Assembly: GCA_036937835.1 (NCBI GenBank) | Contig: CM072864.1 | Location: forward strand, 21,660,001 to 21,724,000 | DNA length: 64,000 bases | Direction: 5' to 3' | Origin: Pampus argenteus | Taxonomy: Eukaryota > Chordata > Actinopteri > Scombriformes > Stromateidae | Part shown: piece after piece, positions 1-13,672 of the stretch | Position numbering within the stretch: the first letter of the stretch is position 1 | Layout: the number at the start of each line of letters is the position of its first letter | Notes under the pieces: model-generated | Told to the model about the DNA's origin: nothing | Databases searched by the model: none | The model's input: only the letters and a program-made list of their open reading frames with translations | Program-made: the position numbers and the translations under genes

Positions 1-998
1 TCTTCTCCCTGCCTGCTGCTGTTCAAAAATAAATGTAATGAAGTTTAATTAGCGTTGTTGCTTTTCAGTTTGGCTTTCTATTTATGTTGTGCCTTGTTTC
101 CACTGTTGCTCTCTGTGTCGTGCTCTTAAATCTTGTATATCAAGTATACATCAAAATACTTATTTTCTCACCCACTACTAACCTTTCTGTTTTTGTGGGG
201 TTTTTTTCATTTTTTCAGCCCTTTCTTTTCCTTCCTTCACCTTCTCTCCGTGGTCTGTTGGATCTTTTCATAAACCTTTTTTTCATACCAGCTTTCTTTG
301 TTCCTGTTCTGCTTCTCGCTCTGTCTCGTTCTGTCTTTATTACCTCTGGTGTCCAATTGGCCGACATTGTAGTAGCTACAACCAAAAAATGATGTCATTA
401 ATTATTTGGGTAGAGATTATGTGATTAAGCTTCTGTGTGTGCACCCTTTTGTATGTGCATACGGATGCCTTGGTTAGTGTGTATGCATGTATGTGATTGT
501 GTGCTTTATCTGGTGGCTACATTACTAGATTCAGATAGGAGCCTGCACGCATGGGCAATTTGTTTGTTAAATTGTTGACCTACTGCTATTCTGCTGACTG
601 AAAGCAAACAGACGCAAGAAAAACAAACAAACAAATGCATAATGTCCCCTAAAAATCTCTCCGGCTGCACAAAGACAATAAGTGAACAAAAACTAATGTA
701 AAAAGTGGAATAAGCAGCAGTTTATCTTTGAGATTAGAAATGAGCAGGCACAAACACAAACATACTCACACACACACGGCATTTCCATCGAGTTTTGTTT
801 ACTGATGAGGAGAAAGATGAAGGAGGACCGACTATAGAGATAAGTGTAAGTATTAAAATAAGGAAAACATTGATGAACGATAAGTACAGTTAAGGACCAG
901 AACACATTATGGATCAGAATGAACAAACGTGTCTCAGGACATTGTCATTTAGTGCCAGGGCCAGATTGTGATTAACTGTGTGTGTGCGTGTGATTCAC

Positions 999-1040
999 TG
1001 TGTGTGTGTGTGCGTGCGTGTGTGTGTGTGTGTGTGTGTG
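999..1040. repeat. (TG)n microsatellite
   Basis: About 42 bases of TG/GT with a single CG-type interruption. It is followed directly by a purine-rich GGGGA/GAGG stretch to about 1350. Confidence 0.95.
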
Positions 1041-3388
1041 AGGGGAGGGGAGAGGAGGGCAGAACAGTTTATAGGCCAGCTGTGTGTAGTCTTTTACTCA
1101 GTCAGTGACCTAAATCACAGAATAGAAAGAGAGGGAGAGGATGTGAAAGGGGGAAGATGGGGGTTTGTAGATACTGGGATGTGGAGGAGAGATAAACTAA
1201 GCAGTAAGTAGAAGACAGAGAGAGGAGGAGGGAGGAAAAAGGGATAAGAGACAAAGGTTGAGGATAAAAAAGGCATCAGGAGAAAAAAAAAAAACGATGT
1301 TGACAGCGAAGGGAGAGTTGGGGGAGAAATCAAAGAAAGAGAGAAGAGTGAGAGAGATGACATTTATGAAGCTGAAATTATGCAGCACAGATATAAATAT
1401 CTGGGCTTGTTATTTTTTTTTTGCCTGCTTAACATTTCCAGAGCAAACTTCCATGCTGGCTCACTACACAAACACACAACCGCTCCCTGCAGCCACAGTG
1501 TTCTTCCTGTGCGACTGTGCTAAACACAGCATCAACAACACAACATGCATAATGGAAGAATACATATACAAAGCACAGCAAGCTGGAAACGGCACACAAA
1601 GATGAGGATAACTAGCTGCATTAGGGTTGTGACCTTAACACAGAACACATGATTTCTGTTGGAAATTAGAAAATTCAAAAATCTTTAAATAATTAAATGA
1701 CATAATTATTGTCAGGGCTGATTATGAACATTGATCTATACCAAACAACGTATTGAACATATTGTTGTAAATATTATCAAGGTCAAATAAGTACATTTGT
1801 GATTCAGAGGAGGGAAGCGCATTAAGAAGGATCAGAAATAAGGGCGGAAAATCCATTAGCGTCTTTCAACTTTCAGGTTTCTCATCTGCTTGCTGCCCCA
1901 CCTGCTCAGGACCGCAGCGCTGCCGGGGCTTTTGGCACCACTGTGCTGCACCGATAACTCAGGCACAGCTTGAGGTTTTGCCCTGAGCTTGACAGAAATA
2001 AAATAAAATAAAGGAACACGTCAAATAATTTTGTCTGAATTAAACATGTATTCGGCTTACTTGAAGCAATACGCCCACCCTCGCCTCCATTAGGCTTGAA
2101 AGGAGTCACCGAATAGTTTGTAGCTTGGATTTGTGTCGGGATAAACAGTGAACAGGTGAAACTCTTAGCAAACTCTTGGCATCTCTTTTTAAAATAGACC
2201 TTGTTTAATATTTAGTTGCAAAGAAAACACTGAATTTGGTTAACTTAGATAGATATGAGACACACCTGCTAAACATTCATATTTAGCTTTTTTCAATTGA
2301 GAAAGTATCTTATGTACATTTTATGTATGTTTTAAGATACTGAAGTTCACATCTTGTTACGGACAATTATTGTTTTCTTTTTCCAACAATAGCTATGCTC
2401 TTTGTTTTATCTTGACTACAGGTTAATACTGTAGTCATGGTTACAAACCTCCTCTGTCAACAATATGTCTCCTGTGCGGGTTATGTACCGTATATCCAAA
2501 CATGACAAGTCCAAAGATACCACAGGAGTGTTTGGATGTCACATCACATTTTCCATGAAAGTGTTTCCAAGAGGCTATGTAGCAGACATCACATCCCGCA
2601 GAGCCAGCGGGACATTTGGGAATCCAGATTGATTGTAGATTAATTACACATGGTTACAGGGACAGACCTCAATGTTGGACAAAACAACAACACTCAACAA
2701 TGAAATCTTTACCGCAGCTATTCTCGTCACAGTGATGCAGCTTGATATTGGAGACAGCTCTAAAAATATAAAGAAACACTCTCAAATGCATAATGACGTA
2801 ATACATTAGAGTACATATCTGCATAAAAAAAAAGATAAGGTATAAATTAGAAAAGCAGCAGCCAGGACACTTTGATCAGTCAGATTTTACGCCTGAAAAA
2901 AACACAAAAAAACGCCAAAGATCGCAGAGGTTTTATCTATCTGATTTTAATGCTCTGTGCTTGTAAACTCTTTGAACTGTTTAGTGAATGGAAGCAGCTA
3001 CATAAATACATTTGGCTTCCTTCCCTTGATTACTATTGATATGTCCCTTGTGTCAAAATCTAGTTTACCCAAATGCTTTGTGCTTTATAGTCTCTGCCCC
3101 CGTTCACATCAAAGAATTGCACAGAAATTTGATGTTTTCTTTTCAATTTTTTTTTTTATCCAATTAATTGCATTTACATTTCAGCAAAGCCAGGCTCTCT
3201 TTATTATACATACTAGAAAATAGAAAAGAAGAGAAATTTACAAATTGTTTTTGTTTCTATCACGTTATTTAGAGCAGCTCTGTGTTTTCTCCACCTCACA
3301 CACGCATCCCTTTTGGATCAGTACATCATTTCCCTGTGCCTTACTCAGTCTGGATTTCATTCAGCATTGCTTTACATCCCTCCTACTG

Positions 3389-3391
<3 letters not shown>

Positions 3392-3437
<46 letters not shown>
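3392..3437. repeat. (CA)n microsatellite
   Basis: An uninterrupted CA run of about 23 units. It produces spurious His-Thr open frames in two phases. Confidence 0.97.
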
Positions 3438-3443
<6 letters not shown>

Positions 3444-5229
3444 CCAAAGAGAGACACTCAGCAGATAAGAGAAACAAGCTGGTAATCAACCTCTAAACCA
3501 AATCTATATTCTGACTCTGAGTACCACTCATCACTGGATCCTGTTCAATTTCGATCTGTTTCAGTTTGGATTTGAGTCAAATTGCATTCGTATTCAGATC
3601 AGCATAGCTTTGTACAGCTCTGGCTCTGGTTCCTCCATCACCCAGTCTGTCTGTTTGGCACCAGGAGAGTCACTCTGCAGCCAGAGCTCAGATGGAAATC
3701 GCACCAAATTGGATCAATATTAAATCCAGCAGGGAGAGCTGTGTTTTACTACAGTACAGTATTGGAAATTAAGACTCCTGATTATCTGCAATAGCAATAC
3801 AGTAATGCACAAAAAAAAAGAAGTAAGTGCACTTCAACAATCATGTACCTCTTTACTTGCATGGTTGGGAAAAAAAGCGATTGGTGGTTAGTTGACTGTA
3901 GCAGATCAGTGTTTAATCCAACTGGATTGAATCTGTCTTTTAACTGGACGGAATTTGGAAGTTACTGATTTTAGGTAATAGGATTACAGGATTACAGAAA
4001 ATCTGGTTACAAAACATAGTATGATACATTTTCTAAATAAAACTTAAAGGCAGCACTAGCAGTCCCATAAGGCTGTAATGCCAAATCCATCCAAACATCA
4101 GGCTCAAATAGTTTGCTTCAGCTCCACTTTGTTAGTGTCTGTTCACACCATAAAGTGACACAGGGAACTTTACTCATGTGTCACAGCTAATCATAGCAGG
4201 AACCGCAACGTTCCTGGTTTGAATCTGGGATCTTTGTTTCATCTCTCTCTCTCCTTCTTCTGTCATCTTTTCTGTCAACTCTCCACATACTGAACGACTG
4301 AAATTGAAGGACAGATGGAGAAACCTGGTTTGCCAGCAGCTCCTCCCTGAGCTGCCGTAGTAGTGGTATGCAGCAGTATTTCATGTACTAATGCTTGCAT
4401 GCACTAAAACATTAGGATGAGACATTCATAGACGCTAGCTGCACTGGGTATTGCATCAATTCAAATGCAGTGTGATTTGTTGCATTAGGAAAAAAAAAAA
4501 TTCACTTTTATTCCAATCCCTTGTGTCCAGAAACGGAGGAAAAGCTCTTCAGCTGTTCTGACACAAACATAAAATATAAAATCTGATGCCAACAGTCATC
4601 AAGAGGCCAGATTAGCTTTACTCAGCAGCCAATGACAGGCTGCCATTATTCAAAGCTCTAATAACCCTCCATTGGTTGCACCTGTGCTCTTCCTGAAACT
4701 GTTATAATGGGCAAACCTATTATACCAATTATAGTAGACAATTTACATATATATTTCAATCATTTAGTTGACAGTCTGATTGCAGCTAATACCTGTGATC
4801 TTTCTATAGGGGTACAGAAAGAAAAGACTTTTCCACATTTGTGTTTTAGCCCCACTACAGCACACAACCACTTATCATAAGTGCAGTCAGCGAGATTATC
4901 GTGTTATTGTTAAACTCCTCCAGGCAGATGATTGTGGCATTTATCACTCATTCACCACCTTTTATCTTGTGACACGTGAGAGGATAAGACGCTAACTACC
5001 TCCGTGGTCATCTCCATATGTGTGTGTGAGGGATGCTTGTTCAGGTGAGCAACTCACTTTTGTACCTGTCACCTGTGGTTTCTTCAGTGTCCGGCACCTT
5101 TGGCAGAGAAACAAAATTGCCATAAATCGTACAGGCTGAACTGATTACTGACACAAACTCAATACGGATCTTTCCAACAGTCAGCTGTCCTGTTATAAAT
5201 AACTGATGAAACTCGGTGGATGTACAGAA

Positions 5230-5231
<2 letters not shown>

Positions 5232-5266
<35 letters not shown>
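5232..5266. repeat. (TG)n microsatellite
   Basis: An uninterrupted TG run of about 17 units in non-coding sequence. Confidence 0.97.
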
Positions 5267-5267
<1 letters not shown>

Positions 5268-6008
5268 GTCTTCCTACAGTAAAGGGGGTGTGTGTGTGAG
5301 TCATTGTTCGTTATGAGCGGTTGAGCAGATGAATAAAGTGCTTACAGTCGGATTCACACTGAAGTGTAAATGGACGTGTATGAACTGTGACAGATAATCA
5401 CATCTCTGCACCCCAGACCTGAAATTATCTTCTGGTTAAGTATTCAACTAAGCTTGGTTTTAATAGAGGCTAATATAGAAAGGTTAGCTGTGTGTGTGTG
5501 AGTGTGTAAGAGCTGTCTCCCTTTAACAGAGGGTGACATCAAGTCAGGTTCAAGTGGAGCTTGTCAGTCAGATGTGGCAGAGCCTCGTCTCCACCCCGCT
5601 GTGAGGAGGTTAGCATCCTGCTGCTGAGATGTAACTGAGACTTGAGGAATGCCCGTCCTAATCAGACAGGCTCGATATGTGCATATGCGCACCAGTGTGA
5701 TATTTCAGCAAGTGTCTGTCACCAGTACACGTGTGCTGATACCTCACTGTACCTCACTAACCCTAATCCTGACCACCATGTAAAGAAGGATTAAGTTAAA
5801 TTTCGGTTTCTGTTCGTATACTTTATCAGTTCTCAAGTTCTCTTTCCCTCTTGCTGTTTTTATAAATGAAATTTCCACATTCTTTCATCTAATGAAGTGA
5901 TTTAACTTTGGTCAATTCTGATGAAACACCGTGTTGTGGGTGTTGGACTGAGAGAAGTCTGTGTACGTCTGTGATAATATGTGGAAGTGTTGAAAGGCAT
6001 CTGCCCTT

Positions 6009-6066
6009 CACACACACACATACACTCTCTCTCTCTCTCTCTCTCACACACACGCACACACACACA
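6009..6066. repeat. Compound (CA)n-(CT)n-(CA)n microsatellite
   Basis: A CA block, then a CT block, then CA again with one CG interruption. No coding context is visible. Confidence 0.93.
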
Positions 6067-6254
6067 GCTTTCAGCTCAATGGGGGTTCATTATACACTCA
6101 CACACACCCCTCGACTCCCCGCTGCTCCTTCCGAGTCACTAATGCTGGATATGCACTTTGATAGGAGTGTGTGTGCGTGTGTATGTGATGGCAAAAGAGA
6201 TGAATAAAATGAGTGTATTAGCATATATGTGTGCCAGATTGCATGTTTAAAGCA

Positions 6255-6270
6255 TGTGTGTGTGTGTGTA

Positions 6271-6304
<34 letters not shown>
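6255..6304. repeat. (TG)n microsatellite with one interruption
   Basis: About 50 bases of TG with a short TATGC break, in non-coding sequence. Confidence 0.95.
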
Positions 6305-6305
<1 letters not shown>

Positions 6306-7483
6306 CATGCATTTTTTGAAATCCGACATAATAAAAGGACTTGAATAGATAATTTAACAGGGACACAAACAGATTTTGCAGCATCCCGGTGAACCCGAGG
6401 AAAAATTAGGCTAAATGCAATTTCATGGCTTAATGACATGCAATTCCAGGCTAAGTGCTACTTCAAAGTCAATAGAGGAAGTTATATCAGTGCCAAAACA
6501 GTGAAATGGAAGAAATGTACCGACTGGATGTCTTGGTGGTGAAATGCTTCCTCGAACTACTACTAATGTGATCTTGTAGTTTGCCTTTTATATAAAATCA
6601 ATAAAATGTCCAACCTTTCCTTCCATGGAGCTGATCTGTGCAAACAGTACCAGGAAGCCTCCGCTATATGTGCAACAAGTTCAGTAAACCTTACCTACTA
6701 TACAGAATGCAACACATTTTCTAAATGCAGATGCTGGATTATTCTCAAAACAACATCTTTGTCAGTGTCTGAATGTAAGTGGAAGAGACAGCTGCATAAA
6801 TAGACTGCGGTCAAAGTTCAGATGAACTCTAAACACAACAGTAACAACCAATAATCCAAAATAAATGCATGTTTTCTAAAATACGTAAAGATGAATTACC
6901 ATCCTAGATTATAACATTGAAATATTATTACTATTTCAGTGTCCTTTATGGCTTTCATGCTGTTATAGAATAAACCACCCTTCACCCATCTTATAGTCAT
7001 AGATTTCATAATGCCTCTATAATCCAGCAGCAGAGATAAACAAAGCTTGCTGGGAGAATAGGGAGGCAAGTCAGTGACACTGTACCATAATGAAAAGGTC
7101 AAAGATTCAATCTCCACAGCACTCCTTCAGCAAAACGCTGTACGGCCACACAGCCCACTCACAGTAATTCAATCTCTATCAGAACATCTGCTAATCAGCC
7201 AAAAAAACATACGTGTACACAGCAGGTCCATGTGTTTGTGTTTGTGTTTGTTTTTTTCTTTGTTTAAAAAAAAAAAAAAACTTTATCGAACCAGATCCTC
7301 AGTTGCTGGATTAAGGATTTAGATGGATAATGGACAGTACACGACTTGTCCTCTGTTCCTAAGTACACTCACTCAAGCACACACTGACATACTGAAAGAG
7401 GCCCGGATACAGAGAAGAGATATGGAGGCAGAGAAAGGCATTAAGCAGAAAATCAGAGGGAGGGAGGGAGGGAGATTGGGTCA

Positions 7484-8105
7484 CAGACAGGCCACAAGCC
7501 AGATGCATAAAGCTCTGTGTAGATTCACGGCTAATACTGTGTGTACGCACAAAGCCAGAAATGTACATGCGCATCCTTTTCGTCAGATTTGCGTTTTATA
7601 TATCTCAGTCATTGTGTTGTAATATTGTAATTTCCACTCTCACAATTATCCATAAATGGATGAAGAGCCACCCTTAAGCAGCTGTTTTCATGTCAACACG
7701 CCGTCTGCTCCACATATCTAAACTTTACAAGGTGTGACGCAACTAAGGAGAAAAAATCTTCACAGCAAGATACAACGATGACTACCACGTAAATTAAAAC
7801 AATGATAAAATGAATCACACACACACATGAATAAATGCATCTTTGATTGGCATATTTTACACACAAAAAAACACACACACACACACACACACTTCAATGC
7901 AGCTGGTTGTCAACCAAAGCAAACAATAGTCTCTCATCGCATCGCATCAACCTCACATCACTTGAAAAACACGTGTACGCCTTGTATGAAGGATGTGTAA
8001 GGCGTGCACATTCTGAGTTTAGAAATACCTGTTTATGTGCAGGAAATGGTGCATGCATGATTTTTATGTGTGCGCATGGTTTATGCATCTGGCCCCTGGT
8101 CTGGG
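7484..8105. mobile_element. Probable non-autonomous DNA transposon (MITE-like)
   Basis: The left part carries GCCAGATGCATAAA near 7498 and the right part carries its inverted complement TTTATGCATCTGGCCCC near 8081-8097. Behind each terminus is GTGTGTACGC / GTGTGCGCATG-type sequence that looks like diverged inverted halves. This resembles a common fish hAT-like MITE with ends of the CAGGGGCCAGATGCATAAA type; that match is from memory. The left end is imperfect, no clean 8-bp target duplication is visible, and a CA microsatellite (7870-7892) has expanded inside. No transposase is present. Confidence 0.45.
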
Positions 8106-10779
8106 TGACAGCTGTTGCATCGGGAGTTTATCAGATTAAATCTGACCATCTCCGCTGTGGGAGGGAGGGAGAGACCTGGTCAACTGATGCCCCAAAGACA
8201 CACACACACAGACACACACACACAAATACACGCACACATTTCATACTTTGTTCTACTGTGGCCTAGCAGCTAGTCAGGGCTCTCTCCAAAAAAAATGATT
8301 GACTCACAAGCGATGCCTCCACCCATCAAGATGAGATTTGTGTGCTGATGTCGCATTACGTCATGCAGTATCTGAATATGTAAGTAATCTAAATTCAAAC
8401 ATGGCGTTTTCACTCTAAGCAAGGTGCAGCTTTGAATCGTGATCAGCCACATTTTCAGAAGTAAAAAGTTTATCTCTGATCGATTTAATGCAGTGGCAGC
8501 ATCCGGCATTGGCGATCAATCAACTATTCACTGACGTTTTGCTTATAGGTTCTGGTGGCTGAAGCAAAAGCAAATCTTCCTCTTTCCAAACTATTTGTGG
8601 TCTATGGATAAAGTCAGGTTGGTTGTATATACACATATTTTATAAGTTATACTCGGTGAAGTTGCCGGGTTTTTAGGATTCACTACTCTCACTACTGCAG
8701 TTAATACATTAAGATGTTGTATGTTGTGTCATATAAACAATAATAATAAAGTATAGTTTGCTGAATTTGAGAATGTGAGATTGTGTATATTTGCCGCTGC
8801 TGCTATTATTATTATTATTATTATTTGGGGTTATGATGAGAGTGTTCGGTTCTACGGTACAACATCTGCTCCAGATTAGAGGTTATAAAATCAGGCTGGG
8901 TGGAGGTTATGTCAGGACTACATACTGCCACATCTCCCCCAGCTACAGCACATCAGCACCTTGTTATGAATTCTCTGTTTAATTTGATTTAATTACCAAT
9001 TTATTTTGATAAATGCTCCTGGCTACTGCGAGACTAAACCCTGACTCAGCTCAGCAGCGACCAGGAAAGAAACAAGCCACGTCAATCCACTATTTCTGTT
9101 CCTTTTTTTATTTGAACCTTCTACTTATGCTGTCGTGGAGATTATTATTTTATTTTTTTGAGTTTAGTTCATGCTTATATTAGGAGGGTTATAATGTTAC
9201 TATATTAAGAAAAAAGCACGGCTGTCTGTTTGAAAAAAATAAAAATAAGTGAGGCTCTGTCCCTGACCTGCAACACAACCTGACGTTGTGGATGCAATGA
9301 ATTATGGTCCATATTACTGTGGATGTAAAAAAAATAATTTTATAATGGATTTTTTTTTGAATGATTGACATCAGAGCAAAATCTCTGCATCTCGAGAAAA
9401 TGTTTGCTTTTTGATGTTTCTTTTACCAAACTGCAGTGAGTAATATTTCTTATTTTTAATCAGGTTATATGTGTAAATATGCAAAACAGAAGTGGCACAG
9501 GAATGTGAGGTACACATGACAAGCTATTTTTTTTATATATAAAATGCGTATAAAAGAACAAAATAAAAAAGCAGAATAGTTTCTCTAAGGACAGAGCATG
9601 GCTGTCATTCCCTCTCCTCCACCCAGCCCCCATCTCAACCACGAGCTACAAGCCTTGGGCAAGTAACACAGCGCAGTTCACAACAATTAGGTATACCCAG
9701 AATCCTAATTTATACGATTTAATTTAATTCAGCTCTCAATTTATTCAATTATTGAATAACACAGGCTCTGCTTGGACTTGAACCAACCCCCTCCTCCATC
9801 CTTGTCATGACCAAACCCCCCACCCATCTCCTGCCTGTCACTTACATCGCTGCTGCACTTGACAGGCGCATTTGCAACTGTTTTGGAAATTAATTGAAGG
9901 GGCACGATTCAGAAAATACTCCACATGTTGAATCCGGCAGAGTGCTGAGTCTCTGCTGTTGAGAGATTGTTTCCACTCTGGCAGCCACTGTGATATCCAC
10001 CCAATTCGTTGTACTGAAATCAATTTAGGTGTTTCCGTTCAATCCGTGTGTGCTTTCCCCATGAAATGTAAGATGCTGGAGGTCTGTGTCATGCTGCCCT
10101 ACCCCAGCTCCAGACACCTCCCTGCAATAGCTGCAAATGAATACTGAAAACATAAATACTGTACACTGCTTTTCTGGTTCAGTTAAATAAATAATATGAC
10201 ACAATGTGGATTGATATGATAGAATACCACTTTTAACACCTTTGTTTTATGCTTAATTAATATGTATTTGTGAGTTAATTAGCCCAGGTTTGACATACCT
10301 ACCTACAACCTCATAAATGAAGTTGTAGAATGGTCATTAACAATCTCGGACATGAAAATTAGCAAATTGGGAGTTAGGAAGCTCCTCTATATTCTTACGT
10401 GCAGTAAATTTTAGCCCTATTTATAAAAATCACAAGTCATTACATTACATTTATGAAGTGAAGTCTGTCAAAGCAGCAGCGGTGCACTGATTCCTTCAGC
10501 CTTCCCAGCATCCTCCTCTTTCTCTGTCTGAGCTTCCCTGCTGAGTCAATTAAGAACTTGCTTGTGGAGGATGGAAACTGCTCAAAATAGACTATGTTAG
10601 CTTCCGCACCACTAAGATATGAACAACGTGCAATGCGGTGCAGCGAGTTAAACCTGATGACATGACACCCGGCTTTGTCTCCGTTGACTGCTGGCTGAAA
10701 TTGGAGGCCATGAATGTTTCGCAACCTGTACCGTTTTGGTCATAATTGCGTTTGTCTTGTCTAATTGTCTTTGTCTTTT

Positions 10780-10925
10780 CTTCACTAAACTATTTTAGAT
10801 TTCTTTCCTTCCTCACTTCCTCACTGCTAACTTTATCTATCCTTTTCTCTTTCCGGTTATCAACCCATTTACACTTTGTCACACTTTTTCACCCTTTCCC
10901 TTTTTATTTTCTTCTTTTTTTTCCT
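10780..10925 (+). repeat. Pyrimidine-rich block, copy 1 of a local direct duplication
   Basis: Starting at CTTCACTAAACTATTTTAGA, about 110 bases are nearly identical to 12811-12920, with one A/C difference seen. After CACACTTT copy 1 carries about 12 extra bases that copy 2 lacks. The copies are 2031 bp apart in the same orientation. Confidence 0.85.
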
Positions 10926-12638
10926 GCTGACTCTTCTCTTCTTTTTCACTCCTATTTTCACCCCTCCACACCTCTCTCTCTTATTTAATTCCTTGCTGCC
11001 ATCTATTCCAGTCCATTTTATTCCATCCTGCCTTCTGTAGCCCCCATTTTTTCTCTCACTCTATCAAGCTCCTCTCTTTCTCCTTCTCTTTATCTCTCTC
11101 TCTTTATTCTCAGGGGCGTCCCTGACCTCATTCATTCATCTCTGTTCAAGACAGCGGATCCTCTCTCAGCGATTACTCTACATGCTCCACTCTAACATCC
11201 CCGTGGTTTCAACCACTTTCACCCCCCCTCCCCGTTTTATCCTCCCTCTTTTGTCTTGATCCAACCTATCGCCCGGGGGGAGTGATTGACAAGCAAGCGG
11301 GGGTCTTGTAAAGGGAGTTTTTGATTGGTGGTGAAGGAGATGAAAAGGATAAAGCCTTGTGGACCTGCCCTGACTCTACTGCAAAAAAGAAAAAGAAAAA
11401 CAAGATTCTCTGTAATGTGTCTTGTATTCAGTGTGAAGGTAGATTCACATTAAGCATGTTAAAGTTAGATGGCACCAAAGCAAAATGGAGTAACCACACA
11501 AAAACAGTATAGAGGTAGATGTCCCAAACCCATCATCAGAAACAAAAGACGTCAAAGTTTTGACCAGTAGTTAGGATTCACTCAAATATTCTCATCAGGA
11601 TCTGTTCAAATGATTTTTTGATTAAATCAGAAAACCTCAAAAATTGAATATGACACATTGATGCAGTCCCAGTTGCCAACATGGCTGATCAAAGCAGTCT
11701 GACCTATTGCACACAGCAACAGATTTTACTGTTGTTTGCTGAACGTAGATAAACCAGTGCAGCGTTCACTTGCTTTAACCAGTCAAGAGGTTTTTGTTAT
11801 AAATGGCAAATCACTTGATGAGCTTTCCCCTAGTTTTCTAACCATTAAACACCTGAATGTGTGATGTAACCAATAACACAGTGCAAATCACCTCTAAAAC
11901 CAAACACTGTGTGGGTATAAAAAGACAGATGTTGACATCCAAGCATGATGAGCCGCTGATGTTCGTAACACCACAGAAGAAGAGTGTTGATACATTCGTT
12001 ACATTTAGCTACATATAAAGTTGCTTCCAGAAATGTTTGAACTGCTGATTGAATCAGAGGAAGGATCCTGCGTGTTTTTATAATATGTGTTGAAACTCAT
12101 CCGAATGCATTTAAAACACAATTTATTTGACCACATCAACATAAACAAAATCATTATTCTGCTAAAAAAAAGATGATTAATTATTATTATTATTATTTTA
12201 TTTTATTTTTTTTCAGTGTGTCTGGTTGAGTTAAAGGCATTTGGTGTCTCCCTGTTGAAAACCTGTCCAAACAGCGCCACCACATGGTGAACCGTATGTA
12301 TTACAGTGAGATGACATCATTGTCTGTTTGAACTCTTTTGTCATGAGTTGTGAGGATTCTGGCAGATCAGGGGTCTGTACCGTAAAGCCACCTGTTAGTC
12401 AGTCAGGGTTTGTATACATTTAGGAAGAATTGAAACTGTTGGTCATAACATGAGTGTATCGTTGTGTTTGTATATTGAGGAAAAATGACAACTTTGAAAT
12501 AGGAATTATACCATTATCTGTTGGTCATTATCCAGCACCTGTCGTCATGTATCTGTGTTTCTTCCCCCTGTAGCAGGTCAATGTGTTTGTTTGATGAGCC
12601 ACAGTTCACTAAGGTACCTACATTCCCAGTAGCCCTTC

Positions 12639-12701
<63 letters not shown>

Positions 12702-12735
12702 ACTCTCTCTCACTCTCTCTCACTCTCTCTCTCTC
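12639..12735. repeat. (CT)n microsatellite
   Basis: Nearly 100 bases of CT with a few TTCT, CCCT and CACT interruptions. It lies just upstream of copy 2 of the duplicated pyrimidine-rich block. Confidence 0.96.
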
Positions 12736-12810
12736 CCCTTCTTCCCTGTAACCTCGCTTTTCCTCCTCTCTCATCCGCTGCTCTCCTTCAAATCCTCTCG
12801 TCTCTTTTTT

Positions 12811-12945
12811 CTTCACTAAACTATTTTAGATTTCTTTCCTTCCTCACTTCCTCACTGCTCACTTTATCTATCCTTTTCTCTTTCCGGTTATCAACCCATT
12901 TACACTTTGTCACACTTTTCCTTTTTATTTTCTTCTTTTTCAGCT
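12811..12945 (+). repeat. Pyrimidine-rich block, copy 2 of a local direct duplication
   Basis: Near-identical to 10780-10925. It ends in a long pyrimidine tract followed by CAG at 12941-12943, which looks like a splice acceptor, but no convincing exon follows. Confidence 0.85.
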
Positions 12946-13625
12946 GCATCTTTGGGGTTAACTCAGGTTTTCTGGTATCATGAAGCTGGCTCACTTAAGA
13001 GAGTCAAAATGTGTTATTTGTTAAACGTTTGCATAAAACTAGTTTTAAAACAGAACACAGACACTAAACACATAATAAGGATTTTAGCTGCATTTCTTAT
13101 TTGTTTAAAAGTTTATTTCACCATTGATAATCTTACACTGACTACATCACTGCACCTCAGAATATGTGTGTGATGACAATTGGAAATAAATACTAAAGCG
13201 TTTGTCTTTAACTGGAAAAATAATCTACACATTGTTAATTGGCTCCCAAGATTATAAATGTAACAGATAAACCTCATCAGTCATTAATTATTTATACTCT
13301 CTTCGCGTTGGTAGCAGAAACAGTCTGACGTGCTTTCAAGTTTGTTTTTGTTGTTTGTTTTTTTGTTTTTTTATGTGCATGATATTTTGTTCATCAACCA
13401 ACGAAAATGCAAAAAATACTCACTGTATACTAAAGTCATATATATTATAATTTAATGCCTTATTTTAGTCTTACTTTTAATTATTGTTATTTTATTTGAA
13501 TAATTACTTATTCTGTTGTATAGTAAACCTTGTTTACATTTCAAATATTAGGACTGTAATAAGTGAAAAGCTCGAGCTGACAACAGGCCCTGGGAATGAA
13601 ACAGATGATTGCCTAAATGAGAAAA

Positions 13626-13670
<45 letters not shown>
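13626..13670. repeat. (CA)n microsatellite
   Basis: About 22 CA units with one TA interruption near the start. Confidence 0.96.

Positions 13671-13672
<2 letters not shown>

Noticed and set aside
1115..1363. Ser/Leu-rich minus-strand open frames
   Set aside because: They come from a purine-rich GAGAGG stretch following the TG repeat and have no domain or splice context.
4187..4260. tRNA-like B-box sequence near GGTTTGAATCTGGG
   Set aside because: No matching acceptor, D-arm or anticodon stem around it.
6218..6439. His-Thr-rich open frames over CA/TG microsatellites here and at many other places
   Set aside because: Stop-free runs caused by dinucleotide repeats, with no coding evidence.
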